Shown here one piece after another: positions 1 to 5,106 of a stretch of 6,404 nucleotides of DNA (position 1 is the stretch's first letter; the number at the start of each line of letters is the position of its first letter). The stretch lies in the NCBI GenBank assembly GCA_934339215.1, contig CAKRHU010000097.1, positions 1 through 6,404 on the forward strand, read 5' to 3'. The notes beneath the pieces are model-generated. The model searched no databases. It was not told the origin of the DNA and saw nothing but the letters and a program-made list of their open reading frames with translations. A program made the translations under genes and the position numbers. This DNA is from an uncultured Lacticaseibacillus sp. (lineage in GTDB: Bacteria; Bacillota; Bacilli; Lactobacillales; Lactobacillaceae).

Positions 1-84
1 GTATGGATTGTTGTAGCGGCATTAATGTTAATTGCTGCGGCCCTACACCATTCGTTGGGAAATTTCTCTGGAAGAGCTTTGTAA
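1..84 (+). CDS. C-terminal end of an unidentified membrane protein (partial, 5' end outside window)
   Basis: Frame 1 is open from the first base to a TAA at 82-84, giving 28 codons. The peptide begins with about 15 strongly hydrophobic residues (VWIVVAALMLIAAAL) and then has a short polar tail (HHSLGNFSGRAL). This looks like the last transmembrane helix and cytoplasmic tail of an integral membrane protein, possibly a transporter. The other two forward frames are either stopped early or Cys-rich and implausible. The stop lies 6 bases before a strong terminator-like inverted repeat, which supports a real gene end. The family cannot be identified from so short a piece. Confidence 0.6.
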   Translation, partial: VWIVVAALMLIAAALHHSLGNFSGRAL

Positions 85-90
85 GGGATT

Positions 91-134
91 ACAAATAAGG
101 CGTCTGTTCAAATTTGAACAGACGCCTTATTTGT
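91..134. terminator. Bidirectional terminator: 44-bp perfect inverted repeat
   Basis: The two 22-base arms are perfectly complementary around the centre at 112/113 (TTCAAATTTGAA). The GC-rich part of the stem, GGCGTCTG (99-106) with CAGACGCC (119-126), is flanked by AAATAA on the left and TTATTT on the right. Either strand would therefore give a stable hairpin with a U-rich 3' side. It sits between two convergent gene ends, the + strand stop at 84 and the - strand stop at 150, which is the expected place for a shared terminator. Confidence 0.85.
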
Positions 135-149
135 GTGCTTAACCCGCCC

Positions 150-872
150 TCAAAGCATGGGACGTTCTGGATGATATACCACGATTGCACCTTGATCATA
201 GCGATTGCGACTGTGAGAAAATTCAAACGGCGTGCCATCTGCTAAAGATACGATTTGTTCAATTTCCAACATCGGCGTACGTTCATTGGCACTGAGAAAC
301 TCTCGGTCATACTGACTTGGTTTAGCCGCACGAATGATCCGGTAGGCTGCCCCGATGGTTTCATTTAATTCTGTTTTGATGTAGCGATAAATTGAATGGT
401 GCAATACCCCTTCCGTTAAACCAGGAACCACTTTTACCGGCATGATCGTATGTTCAATTTTCCAAGGTTTACCATCAATGATGCGTAACCGATAAAAATC
501 ATAAACCGCATCGGAAAATACCAAATTTAATTTTTCTTGTTCAAGTTCATCAGCTAAACGGACCGTATATTCCAACACGCGACTTTGCACGTGATGATCG
601 TGCATTAGTTGGCTAGTCCCAACATACTGATCGACTGAGGCATCATATTGGGATAGTAAATTCACATTATTTTTAACATAGGTGCCAGAGCCTTGGCGTG
701 AATAGGTTAACCCTTCACTGTTCAGCAGTTGGATCACTTTTTGAATCGTGACACGACTGGTTTTATAATAAGCTGCCAAACTCACTTGATCTGGCAGTGG
801 CTCGCTGGCGGCATAATCACCACGCATAATTTGAGCTTTCAACTGTTTGGCAATTTCAATGTATTTAGGCAA
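150..872 (-). CDS. GntR-family transcriptional regulator with UTRA (HutC-type) effector domain
   Basis: A 240-residue regulator, the usual length for the HutC/UTRA branch of the GntR family. Residues 2-68 form the winged helix-turn-helix: PKYIEIAKQLKAQI opens it, SRVTIQKVIQLL (39-50) is the recognition helix region, and RQGSGTYV (59-66) is the wing. Residues about 85-235 match a UTRA ligand-binding domain, with FYRLRIIDGKPWKIEHT at about 126-142 and the closing segment GTPFEFSHSRNRYDQG. UTRA domains usually bind sugar phosphates or similar small ligands, which release the protein from DNA. The gene is divergent from the GH1-EIIC operon, so it is the probable local regulator, with a phosphorylated beta-glucoside as an inferred ligand. 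The start chosen is TTG at 870-872, 8 bases after GGAGG; an in-frame TTG at 887 overlaps that ribosome binding site and is less likely. Activator or repressor role cannot be read from the sequence. Confidence 0.9.
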   Translation of the reverse strand: MPKYIEIAKQLKAQIMRGDYAASEPLPDQVSLAAYYKTSRVTIQKVIQLLNSEGLTYSRQGSGTYVKNNVNLLSQYDASVDQYVGTSQLMHDHHVQSRVLEYTVRLADELEQEKLNLVFSDAVYDFYRLRIIDGKPWKIEHTIMPVKVVPGLTEGVLHHSIYRYIKTELNETIGAAYRIIRAAKPSQYDREFLSANERTPMLEIEQIVSLADGTPFEFSHSRNRYDQGAIVVYHPERPML

Positions 873-880
873 TTTGTCTA

Positions 881-885
881 CCTCC
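881..885 (-). promoter_or_regulatory. Ribosome binding site that decides the gntR start
   Basis: On the - strand GGAGG (885 to 881) is followed by an 8-base spacer and TTG at 872-870. A longer frame would start at a TTG at 887-885 that overlaps this GGAGG, so it would lack its own correctly spaced site. The regulator therefore uses a TTG start, which is rarer than ATG and usually lowers translation, fitting for a low-abundance regulator. Confidence 0.75.
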
Positions 886-905
886 AAAACCTAATGTTTA
901 CGCTG

Positions 906-911
906 ATTATA
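906..911 (-). promoter_or_regulatory. -10 box of the gntR promoter
   Basis: A perfect TATAAT is read on the - strand from 911 to 906, which would start transcription near 899 and give a leader of about 27 bases. No good -35 box lies 16-18 bases upstream; the hexamer at 17 bp is TATGCT. A TTGACT (939 to 934) exists but at 22 bp, which is too far for a normal sigma-A promoter. The promoter may be weak or helped by a factor. The -10 box overlaps the cre-like site. Confidence 0.5.
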
Positions 912-920
912 GCGCTTTCT
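907..920. promoter_or_regulatory. Candidate cre (CcpA) site
   Basis: Read on the - strand, the 14-mer AGAAAGCGCTATAA matches the Gram-positive cre consensus TGWAANCGNTNWCA at all but two fixed positions (the first T and the C at position 13) and keeps the central AGCGCT. It overlaps the gntR -10 box and lies upstream of the GH1-EIIC promoter. If CcpA binds here it would most directly block gntR transcription. It could also affect the sugar operon if a start site nearer to it is used. This is a consensus match only. Confidence 0.45.
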
Positions 921-955
921 TGAAAATTAGCATAGTCAAATAATCAAATCGGCCT

Positions 956-984
956 TTGCCAATCTTTTCAACTGCGTCTATATT
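956..984 (+). promoter_or_regulatory. Promoter of the GH1-EIIC operon
   Basis: TTGCCA at 956-961 (5 of 6 to TTGACA) and TATATT at 979-984 (5 of 6 to TATAAT) are separated by exactly 17 bp. Transcription would begin near A990, only about 13 bases before the ATG and immediately before the GGAGG at 992-996. That leaves a very short leader. A weaker alternative is TTGAAA at 920-925 with TAATCA at 941-946 (15-bp spacing). Confidence 0.55.
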
Positions 985-1002
985 GCGTGATGGAGGGATT
1001 AT

Positions 1003-2388
1003 ATGACAACGCTTAACGAACACTTTTTATGGGGTAACTCAACTTCAAGCATGCAAACGGAAGGTGCTTGGAACCTTGATGGTAAAGGACCTTCTGTTTA
1101 TGATATCAAACCTGCTGGTCCCCACAACGCCGACTGGCAAGTGGCAATCGACGACTATCACCGCTATCAAGAAGATGTGGACTTAATGGCTGAAATGGGC
1201 ATGAACTGCTACCGTTTCCAGATTTCTTGGAGTCGGGTGTGTCCAGATGGCGACGGTGAGTTCAACGAAGCCGGAATCGCTTATTATGATCATTTGATCG
1301 ATGCCTTATTGGCCAAAGGGATCCAGCCAATGATCTGTTTATATCACTTTGACATGCCTTTACGTTTAGCCAAACGGGAAAACGGTTTTGTCAGTCGTCA
1401 AGTCGTCGACGCTTTCGTACGCTTTGGTTGCGAAATGGTTCGCCGCTTTGCCGATCGCGTCACTTATTGGATCACTTTTAATGAACACAACTGTTTTACT
1501 TACCAGCCCGGTCTTGAAAGTGGTGGTAATTTAACCGCGCCTCAAGATATCCGGACCCTTTATACCATGAGCCACCATACCTTATTAGCCCATGCCCGCA
1601 TCAATGCCTTCATTCGCTCACACTATCCAAAGTTGAAACTCGGTGGCATGCTCGCTTATGCCGAAGTGTACCCCGCCACTGCTCAACCTGAAGATATTGA
1701 AGCGACCCGCGCAATTGATGAGTTTTTGAACAATAATTACTTAGATATTTTTGCTTTTGGCCATTATTCACCTGAAGTTTTACATTTTATGAAACAAAAC
1801 CACTTGGACAATATCATCCAACCTGGCGATTTGGCAGAACTTACAACCATTAAAAGTGACTTTATTGCGTTTAGTTATTACGCCTCCCAAGCAATCGATC
1901 ACACCAAGATCATCAAAGACACCCCCGTCAATTGGTGGATGGAACAAGCTAGCATTCCTAATCCCAATCTCAAAGCGACAGAATGGGGTTGGCAAATTGA
2001 TGCGATCGGTTTTAAAAATGTTTTGATCAAGATTTGGAATAATACCGGATTGCCGGTTTTTCCAATCGAAAATGGGATTGGCGTCCGCGAAACTTTCGAC
2101 GGCGTTCATCAAATTCAAGACGATTACCGCGTCAGTTATCATCGTGCCCATCTGCAACAACTAAAAGCAGCCGTTGAAATCGGGGTTCCGGTGATCGGCT
2201 ACTTAGGATGGGGCTTGATCGATATCCCCAGTTCAAAAGGGGATGTCGATAAGCGCTATGGTGCCGTTTACGTCAATCATACGAATCAAGCCGTTAAAGA
2301 CTTGCGCCGCATTCCTAAAGCTAGCTTTGCTTGGTTCCAGCAAGTGTTCAATAGTAACGGCGAAAATCTCAATGATCTCAATAGATAG
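1003..2388 (+). CDS. GH1 family 6-phospho-beta-glucosidase
   Basis: A cytoplasmic glycosidase that cleaves 6-phospho-beta-glucosides delivered by a PTS, giving glucose 6-phosphate and an aglycone or glucose. It has 461 residues, normal for GH1, and covers the whole (beta/alpha)8 barrel. The acid/base is E161 in TFNE (158-161) and the nucleophile is E356 in IENG (355-358); Q18 lies in the N-terminal SSMQTEGAW sugar-binding motif. Near the C terminus S410, K417 and Y419 (SSKGDVDKRYG) align with the Ser-Lys-Tyr phosphate-binding set of 6-phospho-glycosidases such as LacG. Residue S411 replaces the Trp that LacG has for galactoside 6-phosphate, which favours a glucoside over a galactoside. The ATG follows GGAGG by 6 bases. 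The stop TAG overlaps the ribosome binding site of the EIIC gene, so the two form an operon. The exact natural sugar is not visible. Confidence 0.93.
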   Translation: MTTLNEHFLWGNSTSSMQTEGAWNLDGKGPSVYDIKPAGPHNADWQVAIDDYHRYQEDVDLMAEMGMNCYRFQISWSRVCPDGDGEFNEAGIAYYDHLIDALLAKGIQPMICLYHFDMPLRLAKRENGFVSRQVVDAFVRFGCEMVRRFADRVTYWITFNEHNCFTYQPGLESGGNLTAPQDIRTLYTMSHHTLLAHARINAFIRSHYPKLKLGGMLAYAEVYPATAQPEDIEATRAIDEFLNNNYLDIFAFGHYSPEVLHFMKQNHLDNIIQPGDLAELTTIKSDFIAFSYYASQAIDHTKIIKDTPVNWWMEQASIPNPNLKATEWGWQIDAIGFKNVLIKIWNNTGLPVFPIENGIGVRETFDGVHQIQDDYRVSYHRAHLQQLKAAVEIGVPVIGYLGWGLIDIPSSKGDVDKRYGAVYVNHTNQAVKDLRRIPKASFAWFQQVFNSNGENLNDLNR

Positions 2389-2391
2389 GAG
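2387..2391 (+). promoter_or_regulatory. Ribosome binding site that decides the EIIC start
   Basis: AGGAG at 2387-2391 begins inside the TAG stop of the GH1 gene and is 8 bases before ATG at 2400. An in-frame GTG at 2391 overlaps the site itself, so it is not the likely start. The overlap suggests that translation of the two genes is coupled. Confidence 0.75.
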
Positions 2392-2399
2392 TGAACAAT

Positions 2400-3713
2400 A
2401 TGACTCATTCCAAGAGCCAGAAATTTCTTGATAAATTTTCCGAAGTCGCCGGCCGCTTCGGAAACCAAGTCCATTTGCGTTCATTACGTGATGCCTTTGC
2501 CATGATCATGCCATTATTCATTTTGGCTGGGATCGGCACACTGATCAATAACGTGGTCTTTCCAAAAATTGCCAGCGGTGACACCTTAGCGCATTTGCAA
2601 GTATGGGGCACTTTGATCGCCAATGGGACGTTAAACATTGCCGGCTTAATGCTTGCACCTGTGGTTGGGTTCATTCTGGCGCGTAATCGCAACTATACCA
2701 ATCCGATCATGGCGTCGATCATTGCCTTAGCCAGTTTGGTGATGATGATGCCAGTCACCCTTTCGATGATTCCAACTGGCGCGAAAAAAACGGTTGAGAT
2801 CACTGGTGCGTTGAGTTTCACTAACCTTGGCACTACGGGGATGTTTGCTGGTATCATCATCGGTTTGCTGGCCACTGAAGTTTTCATTCGCTTGAGTAAC
2901 ATCAAACGCATTCAAATCAATCTCGGGGATCAAGTGCCACCAGCAGTTTCACAATCTTTTAACGCCTTGATTCCAGCAACTTTGACGTTAAGTCTGTTCG
3001 CCTTGTTATCTGCCTTACTGATTGTTTGGGGCAATACGAATCTGATCGCCTTGATCACCACCATCATTCAAGAGCCGTTACGTCGCTTGAATACCAGTTT
3101 GCCTGGGATGTTGATCATTTACTCCGTAGGTAATTTCTTATATACCTTGGGCATTCACCAAGCCGTGATCAATGGCACCTTGTTGGATCCAGTGCTATTA
3201 GTCAATATGGCAAAAAATACGGCTGCCTATGCGGCTCACAAGCCGATTCCTTACATTATGTCGAACACGTTTCGTGACACCTTTGGCATGCTCGGCGGGA
3301 CAGGATCAACCATTGCATTATTGATCGCAATTTTCTTTTTCTCAAAGCTGAAATCTAATAAAGATATCGCCGCTTTAGCGGTCGTTCCTGGGATTTTTAA
3401 TATTAACGAACCCGTCATTTTCGGTTTCCCGATCGTCTTCAACTTACCCATGATGATCCCCTTTGTCCTAAATCCTGTCATCGGCATTTTGATTGCTTAT
3501 GCCGCAACGGTAATGGGCTTTATGAATCGCGTTTGTGTCATGGTGCCTTGGACGACCCCACCATTGATCAATGGTTTCTTGGCCACTGCCGGAGATTGGC
3601 GTGCCGTGATCGTCCAGTTATTGATCCTGATCATCAATATCCTGATCTATATTCCATTCTTGAAAGTCTCGGATCGGGTGATGATGAACCAAGCTGAGCA
3701 ATCTGCCAAATAA
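2400..3713 (+). CDS. PTS EIIC permease, lactose/cellobiose (Lac/Cel) family
   Basis: The membrane-spanning sugar channel of a phosphotransferase system, of 437 residues, typical for a stand-alone Lac/Cel-family EIIC such as CelB or ChbC. Multiple hydrophobic segments run from about residue 30 to 425. Family hallmarks are PPAVSQSFNALIP (about 180-192), LYTLGIHQAVING (about 247-259) and GIFNINEPVIFGFP (about 331-344). H253 and E337 in the last two motifs align with the sugar-binding His and Glu of Bacillus cereus ChbC. No EIIA or EIIB domain is fused, and neither gene is present here, so the phosphoryl donor EIIB must come from another locus. Its place directly after a 6-phospho-beta-glucosidase implies a beta-glucoside substrate such as cellobiose, gentiobiose or an aryl glucoside. 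Start chosen: ATG at 2400, 8 bases after AGGAG. Confidence 0.93.
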   Translation: MTHSKSQKFLDKFSEVAGRFGNQVHLRSLRDAFAMIMPLFILAGIGTLINNVVFPKIASGDTLAHLQVWGTLIANGTLNIAGLMLAPVVGFILARNRNYTNPIMASIIALASLVMMMPVTLSMIPTGAKKTVEITGALSFTNLGTTGMFAGIIIGLLATEVFIRLSNIKRIQINLGDQVPPAVSQSFNALIPATLTLSLFALLSALLIVWGNTNLIALITTIIQEPLRRLNTSLPGMLIIYSVGNFLYTLGIHQAVINGTLLDPVLLVNMAKNTAAYAAHKPIPYIMSNTFRDTFGMLGGTGSTIALLIAIFFFSKLKSNKDIAALAVVPGIFNINEPVIFGFPIVFNLPMMIPFVLNPVIGILIAYAATVMGFMNRVCVMVPWTTPPLINGFLATAGDWRAVIVQLLILIINILIYIPFLKVSDRVMMNQAEQSAK

Positions 3714-3716
3714 ATC

Positions 3717-3754
3717 AAAAGACGACTCGCGCAACAAAACGCGAGCCGTTTTTT
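3717..3754 (+). terminator. Rho-independent terminator of the GH1-EIIC operon
   Basis: CTCGCG (3726-3731) pairs with CGCGAG (3740-3745) around the loop CAACAAAA. The stem continues past one A-C mismatch (3725/3746) through ACG/CGT and then AAAA against TTTT, ending in a run of six T at 3749-3754. It begins 4 bases after the EIIC stop. Confidence 0.9.
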
Positions 3755-3797
3755 AATGTCCTCATGATGCTCCGCCAAAAATTCGTTGCGCGCAAGC

Positions 3798-3831
3798 AAA
3801 AGCGGACAGGAATGACTTTTCCTGTCCGCTT
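3798..3831 (-). terminator. Rho-independent terminator of ackA
   Basis: A perfect 13-bp stem, AAGCGGACAGGAA (3800-3812) with TTCCTGTCCGCTT (3819-3831), has a 6-base loop. Read on the - strand it lies 19 bases after the ackA stop and is followed by TTTTGCTT (the first two T of which pair in the stem). Its orientation is opposite to the terminator at 3717-3754, so the two convergent units each have their own. Confidence 0.85.
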
Positions 3832-3850
3832 GAGATTTAAGGGTATTGGT

Positions 3851-5038
3851 TTACAACCGTTCAAACACATCCCGCACGATCATCAATTCTTCGTTCGTTG
3901 GGATCAACAAGGTCTTGATCTTAGCGTCTTTAGAAGACAGATCAACTTCAACACCATGAGAAGCTTTGTTAGTCGCATCATCAATGCCGGCACCTAAGAA
4001 GTGCAACTTGTCGATGATTTGCCCGCGCATTTCATCGGAATTTTCGCCGACACCACCAGTGAAGACTAAGACGTCGATGCCATCCATCACAGACGCATAG
4101 CCAGCGACATACTTGGCAGCGCGGTTCGCGTAAATGTTCAGCGCAAGTTTAGCTTGTGGGTTGTCAAATTCAACTTCCTTTAAGTCGCGTTGATCTTGAG
4201 ACAATTCAGAAATGCCTAACACACCAGAATCATGGTTTAAGATGTGCAACATGTCATCCAAGCCGATGTCGAGCTTCTTCATTAAGTAAGCGACTAAGGA
4301 GAAGTCGATATCCCCTGAACGGGTACTCATGGTGATCCCGGCCAATGGCGTAAAGCCCATGGAAGTATCAACCGACTTCCCACCTTGCACCGCAGTAATG
4401 GAAGAACCTGAACCTAAGTGCATCACGACTGTTTTTAAATCTTTGACGTCTTTGCCTAAGAATTCGGCAGTGCGCTTGGAGACATAACGTACGGAAGTCC
4501 CGTGAGCGCCGTATTTACGAGCACCATATTCTTTGTAGTACTTGTAAGGAATCGAGTACAAGAAGTTTTCTGGATCCATGGTTTGATGAAACGCCGTGTC
4601 AAAGACTGCGACTTCTTTAGCCCATGGTAACGTCTTGCGGAAAACGTCGATGTATTGCGCTTCGACTGGGTTATGCAAAGGCGCATAATCGCGGAGATTT
4701 TGGATCTTCAACAACACGTCATCGTCAACCACAGTGGATTCGGTGAATTCTTCCCCACCAGCAACCACGCGATGGCCGATCCCTACGATTTCATGCAATT
4801 CTTTGACCAAACCTAATGCTTTCAAGTTGTCCATCACAGACGCAACAGCTTCACCAAAGTTAGCCACTGGCTTATCATCGCGATACACTTGATGATCGCC
4901 ATATTTCACCTTGATATTGGCTTTGGGTTGGCCTAAGCGATCAACTAAGCCTTCTGCGAGTTCTTCTTCTGATGGCATTTCAAACAATTTCCACTTCAAT
5001 GTGGAACTACCAGCGTTTACTGCTAAAATTTTAACCAT
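3851..5038 (-). CDS. ackA: Acetate kinase
   Basis: Cytoplasmic kinase of the ASKHA fold that interconverts acetyl phosphate plus ADP with acetate plus ATP, the ATP-yielding last step of acetate fermentation. It has 395 residues, the normal length. The N-terminal signature LAVNAGSSTLKWK (5-17) is present, as are GHRVV (88-92), FDTAFHQTM (146-154), GAHGTS (177-182), TRSGDID (239-245), FTGGVGENS (326-334) and TNEELM (381-386). Counterparts of catalytic residues of the Methanosarcina enzyme are kept: N8, R90, D147, H179, R240 and a Glu in TNEE. Several neighbouring positions differ, notably A178 for the acetate-pocket Phe, A93 and V183 for His, S210 for Asn, and F246 for the Pro of SGDIDP. Start chosen is ATG at 5038, 8 bases after AGGAG; an in-frame GTG at 5047 overlaps that site. 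rarA lies just upstream on the same strand. Confidence 0.95.
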   Translation of the reverse strand: MVKILAVNAGSSTLKWKLFEMPSEEELAEGLVDRLGQPKANIKVKYGDHQVYRDDKPVANFGEAVASVMDNLKALGLVKELHEIVGIGHRVVAGGEEFTESTVVDDDVLLKIQNLRDYAPLHNPVEAQYIDVFRKTLPWAKEVAVFDTAFHQTMDPENFLYSIPYKYYKEYGARKYGAHGTSVRYVSKRTAEFLGKDVKDLKTVVMHLGSGSSITAVQGGKSVDTSMGFTPLAGITMSTRSGDIDFSLVAYLMKKLDIGLDDMLHILNHDSGVLGISELSQDQRDLKEVEFDNPQAKLALNIYANRAAKYVAGYASVMDGIDVLVFTGGVGENSDEMRGQIIDKLHFLGAGIDDATNKASHGVEVDLSSKDAKIKTLLIPTNEELMIVRDVFERL

Positions 5039-5046
5039 TTTAATCA

Positions 5047-5051
5047 CTCCT
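5047..5051 (-). promoter_or_regulatory. Ribosome binding site that decides the ackA start
   Basis: On the - strand AAGGAG ends at 5047, and its AGGAG (5051 to 5047) is 8 bases before ATG at 5038-5036. The upstream in-frame GTG (5047-5045) overlaps the site and would add three residues (MIK) with no usable spacing. Confidence 0.75.
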
Positions 5052-5073
5052 TGAATGACGACCGTTTGTGGAT

Positions 5074-5106
5074 CGCGTCAGTTGACGCGCAAGCGCGTTT
5101 TATTTT
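5074..5106. other. Overlapping GC-rich hairpins between rarA and ackA
   Basis: CGCGTCA (5074-5080) pairs with TGACGCG (5083-5089) across a 2-base centre, and ACGCGC (5085-5090) pairs with GCGCGT (5093-5098) across AA. The two palindromes share 5085-5089, so a single transcript can form only one at a time. On the + strand the second hairpin is followed by a T-rich tract (5098-5107), terminator-like against antisense transcription into rarA. On the - strand the A-rich tract comes before the hairpins and no U run follows. rarA transcripts are therefore not clearly terminated before ackA. The element overlaps the rarA stop at 5100-5102. Confidence 0.5.

Larger units (their letters stand above)
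904..946. repeat. 7-bp inverted repeat in the divergent control region
   Basis: TGATTAT at 904-910 is the exact reverse complement of ATAATCA at 940-946, with a 29-bp interval. The centres of the two arms are 36 bp apart, between three and four helical turns. The arms flank the TTGAAA/TTGACT region and the left arm overlaps the gntR -10 box. They could be paired half-operators for the adjacent GntR protein, but the AT-rich arms could also match by chance. Confidence 0.25.

Noticed and set aside
729..923. Open frame on the + strand opposite the start of the regulator gene
   Set aside because: It lies antisense to the GntR DNA-binding domain coding region, resembles no known family, and has no credible ribosome binding site. 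It is a shadow of the real gene.
936..949. Direct repeat TCAAAT-AA-TCAAAT in the divergent spacer as a regulator-binding array
   Set aside because: Two AT-rich 6-mers are easily found by chance, and GntR-family operators are normally inverted rather than direct repeats.
2233..2484. Open frames across the GH1-EIIC junction in other frames on both strands
   Set aside because: The junction is fully explained by the GH1 stop overlapping the EIIC ribosome binding site; the other frames overlap two clear family members.
3764..3997. + strand open frame across the convergent intergenic region and the 3' end of ackA
   Set aside because: It runs through the ackA terminator hairpin and then antisense to ackA, and its product has no recognisable features.
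3789..5094. The 9-mer CGCGCAAGC on both sides of ackA (3789-3797 and 5086-5094) as a sign of insertion
   Set aside because: The copies are too short and each lies within a local palindromic, GC-rich sequence. There are no transposase remnants or terminal inverted repeats, and ackA looks native in codon use.
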